Below are positions 1 to 7,738 of a stretch of 18,877 bases of DNA, in pieces; position 1 is the first letter of the stretch; each line of letters opens with the position of its first letter. Both the position numbers and the translations under genes were made by a program. The stretch is from Brachybacterium sp. (GTDB lineage: Bacteria; Actinomycetota; Actinomycetes; Actinomycetales; Dermabacteraceae), in NCBI GenBank assembly GCA_030451965.1, contig JAKDNE010000015.1, forward strand, positions 1-18,877. The letters run 5' to 3'. The notes below the pieces were generated by a model. That model had not been told where the DNA came from. It was given only the letters and a program-made list of their open reading frames with translations, and did not search any database.

Positions 1-11
1 TGCTGGGTCAT
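1..11 (-). CDS. Start of a gene cut by the window edge (product unknown)
   Basis: An ATG read leftwards from position 11 gives Met-Thr-Gln before the window ends. Support comes from a good Shine-Dalgarno sequence, GAGAGGA on the minus strand (27-21), nine bases before the ATG. Nothing can be said about function. It lies downstream of the aldehyde dehydrogenase in the same direction, with about 174 bases between, so it may or may not be cotranscribed. Confidence 0.5.
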
Positions 12-185
12 CGTGATGGTTCCTCTCGACCGACGGCACGCTCGGGTTCAGGGCCGACGATATCCCCGACGGCCGCACGCCGTACGTCAGGACGCCACGG
101 TGTGGACGGACGACCGCGAGGAACCGACCGGCGACGCGGAGGGGTCCGTGCCGGGCCGGTCCGGATCCGCTCCGGGGTGCAGGGC
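12..185 (-). other. Intergenic region between the ALDH gene and the truncated gene
   Basis: This 174-base stretch contains the Shine-Dalgarno site of the gene starting at 11. It also has a weak 5-bp hairpin (161-165 with 171-175) that might help end the aldehyde dehydrogenase transcript, and a minus-strand TATCGT (-10-like, no convincing -35) near positions 57-62. No coding region is supported. Confidence 0.35.
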
Positions 186-1631
186 TCAGCGCATCAGCCG
201 GCGCAGCACCCGGCGCTTGATCCCGGCGTACGGCGGATAGACGAGCTTCAGGGTGTCGGGGGTCAGAGGCTTCTTGACCACCGGCTTGGCGTGGGTGAAC
301 ACCTCGATCCCGGCGCGGCCGTGATAGGCGCCCATACCGGAGGCCCCCACCCCGCCGAAGGGCATCCCGGTGCTGCCCACGTGGGCGAGGGTCAGGCCCA
401 GGGCGAGGGAGCCGGAGGAGGTCTCGGCCGTGAAGCGCTCCTCGACGTCGCTGTGGGGGGAGAACACGTAGGCGGTCAGCGGCTTCTCCCCCGCCCGGAT
501 CCGGGCGATCGCCTCGTCGGGGCCGGAGACCGCGAGCAGCGGCAGGACGGGGCCGAAGATCTCCTCCTCCATCACCGCATCGTCCTGGTCCACGCCCGTC
601 ATGATCGTGGGCGGCAGGTAACGGGTGTCGGGGTCCGCCTCAGCGGTGCCTCCGAGGATCGTCTTCTCGTCGTCGATGAGGGCGAGGACCCGCTCGAAAT
701 GCTTGTCGCTGACCATCCGGCCGAAGTCCAGACTGCGCTCGGGCCGGGTTCCGTACATCTGGCGGACGGCCTTGCGCAGATGGGGGCGCAGACGTTCGAG
801 CGTGCGCGGGGTGGCCATCAGGTAGTCAGGGGCGATGCAGGTCTGTCCGGCGTTGGTGAACTTGCCCCACACGACCCGTCGGGCCGTGACGGCGAGGTCC
901 GCGCCCTCGTCGACGAACACCGGCGACTTCCCGCCCAGTTCGAGCACGGTGGGGGTGAGGTGCTCGGCGGCGGCGCGCGCCACGATCCGGCCGACGGCGC
1001 CGTTGCCCGTAAAGAAGATCAGATCGAAGCGCTCCTCGAGCAGGATCGTGGTCTCCTCCACCGCACCCTCGACCACCCGCACCCAGGCGGGGTCGAGATA
1101 GGTGCGCAGCAGGTGGGTGAGGGCGGCGGAGGTCGCGGGCGACACCTCGCTGGGCTTCACGACCGCGGTGTTGCCGCCGGCGATCGCGGCGACCAGCGGC
1201 GCGAGCGTGAGGTTCACCGGATAGTTCCACGGGGCGATGATCAGCGTGGTGCCCAGCGGCTGCCGCCGCAGCTCCCCGGAGGCCGGGGCCAGCAGCGGCC
1301 CCAGCGAGAGCCGCTCGGGTCGCAGCCAGGAGCGCAGATGCTTCATGGTGTGTGAGATCTCCTGGGCGACCACCCCGATCTCGGTCAGGGCGCTCTCCGT
1401 GCGGGACTTGCCGAGGTCCTCGGCGAGCGCCCGGGCGAGCCTCGGCTCCTCGCGGCGCAGGCCGCGACGCAGCGCCTCGAGCTGGGCGAGGCGGGCGGCC
1501 ACGGGCCGGGTCGTGCCGGCGTCGAAGGAGGCGCGCAGGGCGGCGACGTCGGCCCGGATCCGGGCCGGCCCCGCTCCCCCGTCGGCCGAGGGTCCGGTGG
1601 AGCTGCTGGTCTGGTGAACATCTGTCGACAT
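186..1631 (-). CDS. Aldehyde dehydrogenase, class 3 / coniferyl-fatty aldehyde type
   Basis: The 481-residue protein is an NAD(P)+-dependent aldehyde dehydrogenase oxidising an aldehyde to its acid in the cytoplasm; the substrate cannot be read from sequence. Family landmarks are present: PWNYP at 134-138 (oxyanion Asn136), FTGN at 207-210, the general-base Glu231 in ELGGKSP, the catalytic Cys265 in GQTC, and EEIFGP near the C-terminal part. The short length and the C-terminal YPPY motif fit the class 3 (ALDH3/AlkH/coniferyl aldehyde) branch rather than the longer class 1/2 enzymes. The start at 1631 was chosen because homology begins soon after it; the open frame continues far upstream only through antisense sequence of the neighbour. 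There is no Shine-Dalgarno, but TACGCT lies six bases before the ATG (see leaderless finding). Divergent from the MauE-thioredoxin gene. Confidence 0.93.
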   Translation of the reverse strand: MSTDVHQTSSSTGPSADGGAGPARIRADVAALRASFDAGTTRPVAARLAQLEALRRGLRREEPRLARALAEDLGKSRTESALTEIGVVAQEISHTMKHLRSWLRPERLSLGPLLAPASGELRRQPLGTTLIIAPWNYPVNLTLAPLVAAIAGGNTAVVKPSEVSPATSAALTHLLRTYLDPAWVRVVEGAVEETTILLEERFDLIFFTGNGAVGRIVARAAAEHLTPTVLELGGKSPVFVDEGADLAVTARRVVWGKFTNAGQTCIAPDYLMATPRTLERLRPHLRKAVRQMYGTRPERSLDFGRMVSDKHFERVLALIDDEKTILGGTAEADPDTRYLPPTIMTGVDQDDAVMEEEIFGPVLPLLAVSGPDEAIARIRAGEKPLTAYVFSPHSDVEERFTAETSSGSLALGLTLAHVGSTGMPFGGVGASGMGAYHGRAGIEVFTHAKPVVKKPLTPDTLKLVYPPYAGIKRRVLRRLMR

Positions 1632-1637
1632 GCAGCC

Positions 1638-1643
1638 AGCGTA
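1638..1643 (-). promoter_or_regulatory. -10-like element for leaderless ALDH mRNA
   Basis: TACGCT on the minus strand fits TANNNT and ends six bases before the ATG at 1631, so transcription would start at or next to the A of the start codon. No clear -35 and no Shine-Dalgarno were found. Confidence 0.5.
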
Positions 1644-1790
1644 GGTCCCGTTCTCGAATGGTGGGAGTGCCTGCGGCCGCGACCCGCCTCCGCGCACCGT
1701 CCTCAGCGGGACGCCGCACGGGGCGGGTCCTGTCCATCCAGGGGCGTCGATCACGGAGAATGGGGGTTCGAAGAGCCCGATCTCCGGGCC

Positions 1791-1801
1791 GGGGAGGAAG
1801 G
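1791..1801 (+). promoter_or_regulatory. Shine-Dalgarno site of the MauE-thioredoxin gene
   Basis: GGGGAGGAAGG lies seven bases before the ATG at 1809 and decides this start over the earlier in-frame ATG at 1614, which lies inside the divergent aldehyde dehydrogenase. Confidence 0.75.
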
Positions 1802-1808
1802 GTCGCCG

Positions 1809-2900
1809 ATGACCGTGCTGATGGCTGCACCGCTGCTGCTGACGCTCACGCTGCTGGTGTCCGGGCTCGCGAAGCTCGGGGCGCGGCAGGGCACCGAGGA
1901 GGCGATGACCTCGCTGCGGCTGCCGCTGCGAGGACTGCACCGCACGGTCGCGACGGTCCTGCCGGTGGCCGAGATCGTGCTCGCCCTGGTGCTGTGGATC
2001 CCCTCGGTGCCGCTGCAGACGACGGTGGCCGTGGTGATCGCCCTGCTGATGGCCACCTATCTGGTGATCATCGGCCGGGCGCTGACCTTCGACGAGCCGG
2101 TTCAGTGCTCGTGCTTCGGCACCCTCGCCTCGCCCACCGTGTCGCGGCTCACGCTGGGGCGGAACATCCTGCTGACCGGTCTGGGCCTGCTGACCGTGGT
2201 GGCGGCCGCGGGCGGAGCGATGACGGCCGTGCTGGTGCAGTTCCCGCTGTCGCTGATCGGGCTCGGGATCACCGTGCTGCTGACGATCGCGCTGACCGTT
2301 CTCACCGTCGGCGCCACCGACCCGGCCGCCACGTCGGCACGCGCCGTCGCGGGCCTCGGGAGCGTGCCGGGCAGCGAGGGCACCGAGGAGGGGGAGCTGC
2401 TGGACTACGAGCGCGCCGCCACCCCTGCGGCGGTGCTGCAGAAGCCGGACGGCCGGCTGATCACCCTGACCCAGCTCACCGCGCAGCGCGCCGCCCTGCT
2501 GATCTTCACCTCCGAGGGATGCGGGCCCTGCGAACGCGTGCTGGACCGGGCTCCGGACTGGATCGAGTCGCTCTCGCCCTTCCTCCAGATCCGGTTCGTG
2601 TTCTCGCGTCCCGTGGATCAGCTGCGGGAGCGCACCACGCAGCGGGTGGGGACGCTGGCGATGCACGACCTGCAGTTCACGGCCCGCTCCACGCTCGGGG
2701 GCCGGACCGTGCCCTCGGCCGTGCTGCTGGGGGCCGACGGGCTGCTCGCCGGCGGACCGGTGGACGGCGGCTCGACGGTGATCGAGTTCGTCGAGGAGAT
2801 CCGGGCCCAGCTGAGCAGTGCCCAGGACCACGACCCGGACCGAGGCCCAGGTCCGGACCCGGCCCCCGACCGGGACGAGCCGCACTCCCCCGCGCCGTGA
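1809..2900 (+). CDS. MauE-like membrane protein fused to a thioredoxin-like domain
   Basis: The 363-residue protein appears to move thiol electrons across the membrane. Residues 1-168 hold about five hydrophobic segments (roughly 1-23, 46-66, 70-92, 116-136, 143-168) with a Cys-x-Cys (Cys100, Cys102 in QCSCFG) after the third; this is the pattern of MauE/DoxX-like redox proteins. After a linker, residues about 200-335 look like a thioredoxin/TlpA-type domain with the active site GCGPC (Cys238, Cys241) and the cis-proline motif TVPS (Pro302). Residues 337-363 form an Asp/Pro-rich tail. MauE is known to be needed for disulphide-rich methylamine dehydrogenase, but no mau structural genes are seen here, so a general role in extracytoplasmic disulphide chemistry is an inference. 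It stands alone, converging on manA. Confidence 0.85.
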   Translation: MTVLMAAPLLLTLTLLVSGLAKLGARQGTEEAMTSLRLPLRGLHRTVATVLPVAEIVLALVLWIPSVPLQTTVAVVIALLMATYLVIIGRALTFDEPVQCSCFGTLASPTVSRLTLGRNILLTGLGLLTVVAAAGGAMTAVLVQFPLSLIGLGITVLLTIALTVLTVGATDPAATSARAVAGLGSVPGSEGTEEGELLDYERAATPAAVLQKPDGRLITLTQLTAQRAALLIFTSEGCGPCERVLDRAPDWIESLSPFLQIRFVFSRPVDQLRERTTQRVGTLAMHDLQFTARSTLGGRTVPSAVLLGADGLLAGGPVDGGSTVIEFVEEIRAQLSSAQDHDPDRGPGPDPAPDRDEPHSPAP

Positions 2901-2917
2901 CGTCGTGCCCGGTCACG
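2896..2917. terminator. Weak hairpin between convergent genes
   Basis: CGTGAC (2896-2901) pairs with GTCACG (2912-2917) across a ten-base loop in the 35-base gap between the MauE-thioredoxin stop and the manA stop. There is no T-run on either side, so termination is only a possibility. Confidence 0.3.
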
Positions 2918-2935
2918 CCCGCGCCGGAGGACGGC

Positions 2936-4144
2936 TCAGGGCACGCTGGCCTGGGCGAAGCTGCCGTGGCCCCGCGCCCGCAGCGGACCGTCGGCCGCTG
3001 GGATGAAGACCGCCTGCCCGGCCCGCAGCGCATGGGTGCCGGTGGTGGTCTCCAGGGTGGTCGTGCCCTCCAGGCCGAGCACGATCCGGGGCCCTGAGCC
3101 GGGGATCGGGTGCGTCCGGGTCGAGGTGCCGGCCGGGTCGCTGAGCTCGGTGACGGCGAGCTCGAAGTCGTCGACCGGGGCGTAGTAGGCGATCGAGGTG
3201 GGGTTCTGCCGTTCCGGGGCGACCCGCAGCGGAGGTGCGGCCGTGACGCTGACGCACTGGAGCACCTCGTCGGCATCGACCCGCTTCGCCGTCAGCCCTG
3301 CCCGCAGAACGTTGTCACTGGTCGCCATCACCTCCAGGCCGGTGCCGTGGATGTAGGAGTGCAGCGCCCCGGCGGGCACGTACATCGCCTCGCCCCTCTG
3401 CAGCGTCACCGGGTTCAGCAGCAGCGCCGCGACCACCCCCGGGTCGCCGGGGTGGTGGTCCGCGAGCAGGGAGACGAAACCGTCGATGCGCGGGGACGGG
3501 GAGGCACCGGACGCGGAACGGGCACGGCAAGCCTCGACCACCGCATCGACCGCCTCCGGCGTGGGCCGCAGGGAGGCGGAGACCAGGGTGCGGAACGCGG
3601 CACGCATGCCGTGTGCGGTGGGGTTCTCGACCAGCAGGCGGTGCAGGCGATCGGTGAGGTCCGTGCCGAGCCCGTCGAGGATCACCGCCGCTCGGCGGGG
3701 GGTGCGGAACCCGCACAGCGCGGTGAAGCGGGTCAGGGCGATCAGCATCTCCGGCTTGTGGTTCGCATCGCGATAGATGCGCAGCGGGGAATCCAGGGCG
3801 ATGCCCGCGGCGCTCTCGGCGGCGAAGGATTCCGCAGCATGCTCCCGGGTGGGATGCACCTGCAGCGACAGCGGCCTCTCCGCGGCGATCACCTTGAGCA
3901 GGAACGGCAGCTGCCCACCGAAGGCGCGGGCGACATCGGGCCCCAGCATCCGGTCGCGGTCCTCGGCGATCACCGCGTCCAGCCCGCTGCCGCCCGGCAC
4001 CGTCGCCGGGGCGAGCGGATGCGCCCCGAACCAGGCCTCGGCCCAGGGTCTGCCGTCGGGCTCACGGCCCAGGAACTCGGGGATCACGGTGGTCGATCCC
4101 CAGGCGTAGTGCTGGAGGTGACCGCTGAGCTCGATCAGGCTCAC
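2936..4144 (-). CDS. manA: Mannose-6-phosphate isomerase, type I
   Basis: The 402-residue cytoplasmic zinc enzyme interconverts mannose 6-phosphate and fructose 6-phosphate, linking glycolysis to GDP-mannose synthesis. The N-terminus (HYAWGS at 12-17, WAEAWFGAHP at 34-43) is typical of type I enzymes. Metal ligands are visible as Gln95 and His97 in LSLQVHP, Glu132 in KPEML, and His262 in ALHSYIHG; the following GLEVMATSDNVLRAGLT (269-285) contains the conserved Arg near the active site. Length is normal for the family. The start codon is GTG at 4144, which overlaps the TGA of the upstream glycosyltransferase-like gene as GTGA. There is no separate strong ribosome site, so translation probably depends on coupling to that gene. 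Confidence 0.95.
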   Translation of the reverse strand: MSLIELSGHLQHYAWGSTTVIPEFLGREPDGRPWAEAWFGAHPLAPATVPGGSGLDAVIAEDRDRMLGPDVARAFGGQLPFLLKVIAAERPLSLQVHPTREHAAESFAAESAAGIALDSPLRIYRDANHKPEMLIALTRFTALCGFRTPRRAAVILDGLGTDLTDRLHRLLVENPTAHGMRAAFRTLVSASLRPTPEAVDAVVEACRARSASGASPSPRIDGFVSLLADHHPGDPGVVAALLLNPVTLQRGEAMYVPAGALHSYIHGTGLEVMATSDNVLRAGLTAKRVDADEVLQCVSVTAAPPLRVAPERQNPTSIAYYAPVDDFELAVTELSDPAGTSTRTHPIPGSGPRIVLGLEGTTTLETTTGTHALRAGQAVFIPAADGPLRARGHGSFAQASVP

Positions 4145-5172
4145 GCGCCGCCCTCGAGGATCTGGGCGATCAGGCGCGCCGGCTCATCCGTGCCGAGCCC
4201 CGGTGGCGGCGTCGGCTCTCCCCCGACCCGCCGCATGCCGTAGCGCTCCCAGTGCTCGGCGATCCAGGACGGTGCACCGGGTGCGTGCACCCAGGCCGGG
4301 ATGCCGCGGACGGCGGCCTCGAGGATGTCCGCGGAGAAGATCGAGGCGAGGGGGCGGGACTGCTCGGGCAGGGTGATCGTGGGGTCCTGGAACTCGATGC
4401 CGCGACGTCGCAGCAGCAGGTGCGCGGCGCGGGCGAGGCGATCTGTCTCCGCCGGGCCGGGCTGGTAGAGCGCGCCGGCGAAGCGGCAGTACGACTCCGC
4501 CGCCCGCAGGCTCACCCGGCGCGGCAGCTCGATCGCGGAGAACTGGCCCAGGAACACCGGCTGCGCGTCGAGCGTCGGCGCCTCCTCCGCGCCCTCGTGG
4601 CGCGCCTGCCACAGCCGCTGCGAGCCGACCACCCGCACCGCGATGTCATCGCGGCCCGCGCGGTGGAACTCCCCGTCCTCGGCGGTCCAGGCCAGCACGG
4701 TGGTGTCCGGCGGCAGCGGCGGGGCGAAGGGGGTGAGCACGTCGTGCTGGACGACGGCGCCGGGGACGTCCTGCTCACGTGCCCATTCGTGGAGGCTGCG
4801 CCCCACCTCGAGGTCCCAGCCGAGGGTGAGCAGCGAGGTGATGCCGAGACCGTCGAGCGCGGCCGACGGCTGGGCGATCCGCCGGTGCTGCCATTCGGGG
4901 CCCTCCAGCTCGTCCAGGGCCAGCCCTGCCGGGGTGACCACGACCGCGCTGCCGTGCACGTAGGGCAGCACGGCGGGCAGACCGCCGTGGGCGGCGCCGT
5001 CGGCGGTGTCGATGCCGAGCAGGATGCGGGCGGAGCCCTCCCCCTCCCGGGTGTGCAGCACGTAGCCGGGGGCGGTCTCGGAGGGGCGAGCACGATGGAT
5101 GCCGCGGGCCCGACGGCGGGACCCCCGCCACTCCTGCCAGCGTTCGAGGCTGCGCGGATGGATCAGGGCCAT
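4141..5172 (-). CDS. Glycosyltransferase-like protein (GT-B style), specificity unknown
   Basis: The 343-residue protein has no membrane segment or signal peptide. It begins with a basic stretch (HPRSLERWQEW at 5-15, then Arg-rich) and looks like a two-lobed Rossmann-type protein. VQHDVLTPFAPPLP (141-154) followed by VVGSQRLWQA (181-190) and FSADILEAAVRGIPAW (279-294) resembles the donor-binding lobe of GT-B enzymes such as polysialyl- or CDP-glycerol glycerophosphotransferases, where a His near a short loop and a Ser/Asp-containing helix contact the nucleotide. This is a resemblance, not a firm family assignment. The start at 5172 is set by an excellent Shine-Dalgarno. Its four-base overlap with manA suggests a job in mannose or envelope-polymer metabolism. 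Confidence 0.8.
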   Translation of the reverse strand: MALIHPRSLERWQEWRGSRRRARGIHRARPSETAPGYVLHTREGEGSARILLGIDTADGAAHGGLPAVLPYVHGSAVVVTPAGLALDELEGPEWQHRRIAQPSAALDGLGITSLLTLGWDLEVGRSLHEWAREQDVPGAVVQHDVLTPFAPPLPPDTTVLAWTAEDGEFHRAGRDDIAVRVVGSQRLWQARHEGAEEAPTLDAQPVFLGQFSAIELPRRVSLRAAESYCRFAGALYQPGPAETDRLARAAHLLLRRRGIEFQDPTITLPEQSRPLASIFSADILEAAVRGIPAWVHAPGAPSWIAEHWERYGMRRVGGEPTPPPGLGTDEPARLIAQILEGGA

Positions 5173-5180
5173 GGACGGTA

Positions 5181-5189
5181 CCCCTCCTT
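5181..5189 (-). promoter_or_regulatory. Shine-Dalgarno site of the glycosyltransferase-like gene
   Basis: AAGGAGGGG on the minus strand, eight bases before the ATG at 5172. It fixes this start over the longer open frame reaching to 5325. Confidence 0.8.
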
Positions 5190-5206
5190 GGACATGCATC
5201 GGCTCC

Positions 5207-5223
5207 GGAATGCCCAGCATTCC
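5207..5223 (-). terminator. Perfect 7-bp hairpin between poxB and the glycosyltransferase-like gene
   Basis: GGAATGC (5207-5213) and GCATTCC (5217-5223) form a perfect 7-bp stem with a three-base loop, 46 bases beyond the poxB stop and 34 bases before the next start. It may end the poxB transcript or sit in the leader of the glycosyltransferase-manA operon. There is no T-run. Confidence 0.4.
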
Positions 5224-5269
5224 ACACGGAAGCCCCGGTGACGGGCGGATCGGTCGGGCGGGCCGAGGA

Positions 5270-7021
5270 TCAGCGGGGCATATTGCGCAGGTTCGTGGAG
5301 GCCATGTCGAGCATCCTCCCCACACCGCCGCCGAGCACGATCTTCGTGGACGCGGTGGCGAATCCGCGGATCTGCTGGGCGGAGATCTTCGGCGGCATCG
5401 ACAGGGCGTCGGGATCCGTGACCACGTCGATCAGCATCGGACCGGGGGTGGCGAGCGCCTCGGCGAGCTGCTTCTTCAGCTTCTTCGGATCGGTGATGCG
5501 CACCGCGCCGATGCCCACACCCTTCGCGATCGCCGCGTAGTCGACGTCCTCGTGGTCGGTGCCGTAGTCGGGCAGGCCCTCCACCAGCATCTCGAGCTTG
5601 ACCATGCCGAGGCTGGAGTTGTTGAAGACCAGGATCTTCGTGTTCAGGTCGTGCAGCTTCACGGTGAGCAGCTCACCCATCAGCATGCCGAGGCCGCCGT
5701 CGCCGCTCATCGAGATCACCTGCCGCTCCGGGAACGCCTTCGAGGCGCCGATCGCCTGCGGGAGGGCGTTGGCCATGCTGCCGTGGTGCCAGGAGCCGAA
5801 CAGGCGACGCTTCCCGTTGGGGGTGATGTAGCGGGCGCCCCAGACGTTGCACATGCCGGTGTCCACGGTGAACACGGCGTCCTCCTCGGCGAGATCGTCG
5901 AGGGTCGCGGCGACGAACTCCGGATGGATCGGCGTCATCTTCTCGACGTTCTTCGTGTAGGCGGAGACCGCACCGGTCAGGGCCTTGTGGTGAGCCTTCA
6001 GCTGGCGGTGCAGGAAGCGGGCGCTCTTCTCCCGGGCCAGCAGCGGCATCAGGGCCTGCAGGGTGAGGCCCACATCGCCGTGGATCGCGAGGTCCAGCGG
6101 CACGCGGCGGCCCAGCCGTGCGGCCTCCGCATCGATCTGCACGACCCGCGTGGCCTTCTTCGCGTCGTCACCGGGCAGGAACTCGCTGTAGGGGAAGTCG
6201 GTGCCCAGCAGGATCACCAGATCCGCCTCGTGCATCGCCTCGTAGCAGGCGCCATAGCCCAGCAGTCCGCTCATCCCCACATCGAAGGGGTTGTCGTACT
6301 GCATGAACTCCTTGCCACCGAAGGCGTGCCCGATCGGCGACTTGATCCGCTCGGCGAGCTCGAGCACCTCCTCGCGGGCATCGCGCACCCCGGCACCGGT
6401 GAAGAGGGTGACGGTGTCGGCCTCGTCGATCAGCTCCGCGAGGCGGCCGACGGGCGCCGCGGCGGGCTGGACCCGGCCGAGGTCCGTGGCGAGGTCGCGG
6501 GTCAGGGGCCCGTCGACCTCCTCGTCGGCCACATCGCCGGGGAGCACCAGCACCGAGACGCCCTGCTTCGCGATCGCCGTCTGCACGGCGATGTGGAGCA
6601 TGGTCGCGCCGTGCGTGCCGGAGTTGACCATCTCGCAGAAGTGGGAGCACTCGCGGAAGAGGCTCTCGGGATGCGTCTCCTGGAAGAAGCCGGTGCCGAT
6701 CTTGCCGGAGGGGATGTGGGAGGCGATCGCGAGCACCGGGGCGCTGTCGCGGTGGGCGTCGAACAGGCCCTGGATCAGGTGGGTGTTGCCCGGCCCGCAG
6801 GAGCCGGCGCAGACGGCGAGCTTCCCGGTCAGCCGGGCCTCGGCGCCGGCGGCGAAGGCGCCCGCCTCCTCATTGCGCACGTGGACCCACTCGATGCCCT
6901 CGGTGGTGCGCACGGCATCGACCACGGGGTTCAGCGAGTCACCGACCACTCCAAAGATCCGTTCGACGCCGAGGTCGCGGAGCTGGGCGACGAGGAGCTG
7001 GGCGAAAGTGCTGCGGGCCAT
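5270..7021 (-). CDS. poxB: Pyruvate dehydrogenase (quinone) / pyruvate oxidase
   Basis: The 583-residue thiamine-diphosphate flavoenzyme decarboxylates pyruvate to acetate and CO2 and passes electrons to membrane quinone. Three lobes are visible. The N-terminal PYR domain carries the cofactor-activating Glu51 (RNEEAG, 49-54) and GSCGPGNTHLIQGLFDAH (73-90). The middle FAD domain includes LFTGAGVRDA (206-215). The C-terminal PP domain has GDGG (440-443) and NN (467-468) of the ThDP motif. The extreme C-terminus (about 561-583, containing ASTNLR) matches in style the amphipathic membrane-binding helix of E. coli PoxB. The start at 7021 is preceded by CGGAGG seven bases upstream; an in-frame extension to 7090 lacks support. 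It stands as its own unit, with a hairpin in its leader. Confidence 0.94.
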   Translation of the reverse strand: MARSTFAQLLVAQLRDLGVERIFGVVGDSLNPVVDAVRTTEGIEWVHVRNEEAGAFAAGAEARLTGKLAVCAGSCGPGNTHLIQGLFDAHRDSAPVLAIASHIPSGKIGTGFFQETHPESLFRECSHFCEMVNSGTHGATMLHIAVQTAIAKQGVSVLVLPGDVADEEVDGPLTRDLATDLGRVQPAAAPVGRLAELIDEADTVTLFTGAGVRDAREEVLELAERIKSPIGHAFGGKEFMQYDNPFDVGMSGLLGYGACYEAMHEADLVILLGTDFPYSEFLPGDDAKKATRVVQIDAEAARLGRRVPLDLAIHGDVGLTLQALMPLLAREKSARFLHRQLKAHHKALTGAVSAYTKNVEKMTPIHPEFVAATLDDLAEEDAVFTVDTGMCNVWGARYITPNGKRRLFGSWHHGSMANALPQAIGASKAFPERQVISMSGDGGLGMLMGELLTVKLHDLNTKILVFNNSSLGMVKLEMLVEGLPDYGTDHEDVDYAAIAKGVGIGAVRITDPKKLKKQLAEALATPGPMLIDVVTDPDALSMPPKISAQQIRGFATASTKIVLGGGVGRMLDMASTNLRNMPR

Positions 7022-7028
7022 GATGGTG

Positions 7029-7034
7029 CCTCCG
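7029..7034 (-). promoter_or_regulatory. Shine-Dalgarno site of poxB
   Basis: CGGAGG on the minus strand, seven bases before the ATG at 7021; decides the start. Confidence 0.75.
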
Positions 7035-7053
7035 GGGGTGAGTGCGTCAGGAT

Positions 7054-7079
7054 GGGCACCGGCCCCAGGCGCGGTGCCC
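7054..7079 (-). promoter_or_regulatory. Hairpin in the poxB leader
   Basis: GGGCACCG (7054-7061) pairs perfectly with CGGTGCCC (7072-7079) around a ten-base loop, 33 bases upstream of the poxB start. Just further upstream, the minus strand has a -10-like TAAGGT (7094-7089), so the hairpin could form near the 5' end of the mRNA. A role in termination of the upstream gene or in mRNA stability is equally possible. Confidence 0.35.
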
Positions 7080-7151
7080 GTTGCCCTCACCTTAGTCGTG
7101 CAGGATGCTCCGGCGGGCGGTCATCGACGAGCGGCCCGTTCAGCAGGTACG

Positions 7152-7706
7152 TCAGGTCCTGGAGTCCACCGGGTTCAGGCGGTCGTAGGTCTCGAGGATC
7201 ACCTCGAGGTCCGGGTGCAGCAGCTCCGCGCTCATGTCGAGCGGCTCTCCCGGCAGGTGCACCGCCAGCCGTTCCGGTGCGTCGTGCGTGGCGGGGGCGA
7301 TGCGCCGCAGTGACGCCCGGGCGTACGGGATCTCCGTCGGCGACCCGTTCCCGGTGGTGCGGCGCACCCCGGTCGCGGTGAGCACCAGCAGGGAGGAATC
7401 CTCGGCGAGGGGGACCTCGGCGTTCGCTCGCGGGCCGGCCAGCAGCAGGCGAGGCAGCCAGAACACGCCGAACAGTCCGTCCAGGACCCCGAAGGCGATG
7501 ACGGCATAGCCGGCGACCCCGTCGACGATGAACACCCCGACGCCGATGATGATCACCGCGGCGAACAGCATCGACATGCGGATCATGGACACCGATCTCT
7601 GCGATCTCTCGAATCTCTCGTGGGCCTTCTCCCGGTGGAAGTACACCGTCAGCTCGTCGCCCCCGGACCCACCCGTGACGTGCTCGCTCATCCCGATCTC
7701 GCTCAT
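7152..7706 (-). CDS. Small membrane protein, function unknown
   Basis: I do not recognise this 184-residue protein. Residues 1-43 are hydrophilic; two closely spaced hydrophobic segments follow (about 44-61 and 66-90) ending in WLPRLLLAGPR. Residues about 95-184 form a soluble domain with short alternating hydrophobic strands (SSLLVLTATGVRRT, RLAVHLPGEPL) and an acidic-amphipathic C-terminal helix (LHPDLEVILETYDRL). This layout resembles small actinobacterial membrane proteins with a PH-like cytoplasmic domain, but I would not assign it. The start at 7706 lacks a Shine-Dalgarno and has CATACT seven bases upstream; Met6 is an alternative start. It follows the CNNM-type transporter gene by 32 bases in the same direction and may be cotranscribed with it. 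Confidence 0.8.
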   Translation of the reverse strand: MSEIGMSEHVTGGSGGDELTVYFHREKAHERFERSQRSVSMIRMSMLFAAVIIIGVGVFIVDGVAGYAVIAFGVLDGLFGVFWLPRLLLAGPRANAEVPLAEDSSLLVLTATGVRRTTGNGSPTEIPYARASLRRIAPATHDAPERLAVHLPGEPLDMSAELLHPDLEVILETYDRLNPVDSRT

Positions 7707-7713
7707 GTCGGGA

Positions 7714-7719
7714 AGTATG
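7714..7719 (-). promoter_or_regulatory. -10-like element for a leaderless start at 7706
   Basis: CATACT on the minus strand ends seven bases before the ATG. CTGAAG lies 17 bases further upstream as a weak -35. It falls in the 32-base gap after the CNNM gene, so it would be an internal promoter. Confidence 0.4.
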
Positions 7720-7738
7720 CCAGCGTCACCGCGGTTCT

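Noticed and set aside
1632..2885. Upstream in-frame extension of the aldehyde dehydrogenase to 2885
   Set aside because: The extra residues are antisense to the MauE-thioredoxin gene, with Arg/His/Gln-rich non-protein-like text; family similarity begins only after the ATG at 1631.
1809..2900. Methylamine utilisation cluster
   Set aside because: Only a MauE-like domain is present; no mauA, mauB, mauD or mauG-like gene is seen in the window.
5099..7381. Long plus-strand open frame opposite poxB
   Set aside because: It is a high-GC antisense shadow: its text is His/Gln/Gly/Arg-rich with no domain, while the minus strand has a complete poxB with all motifs.
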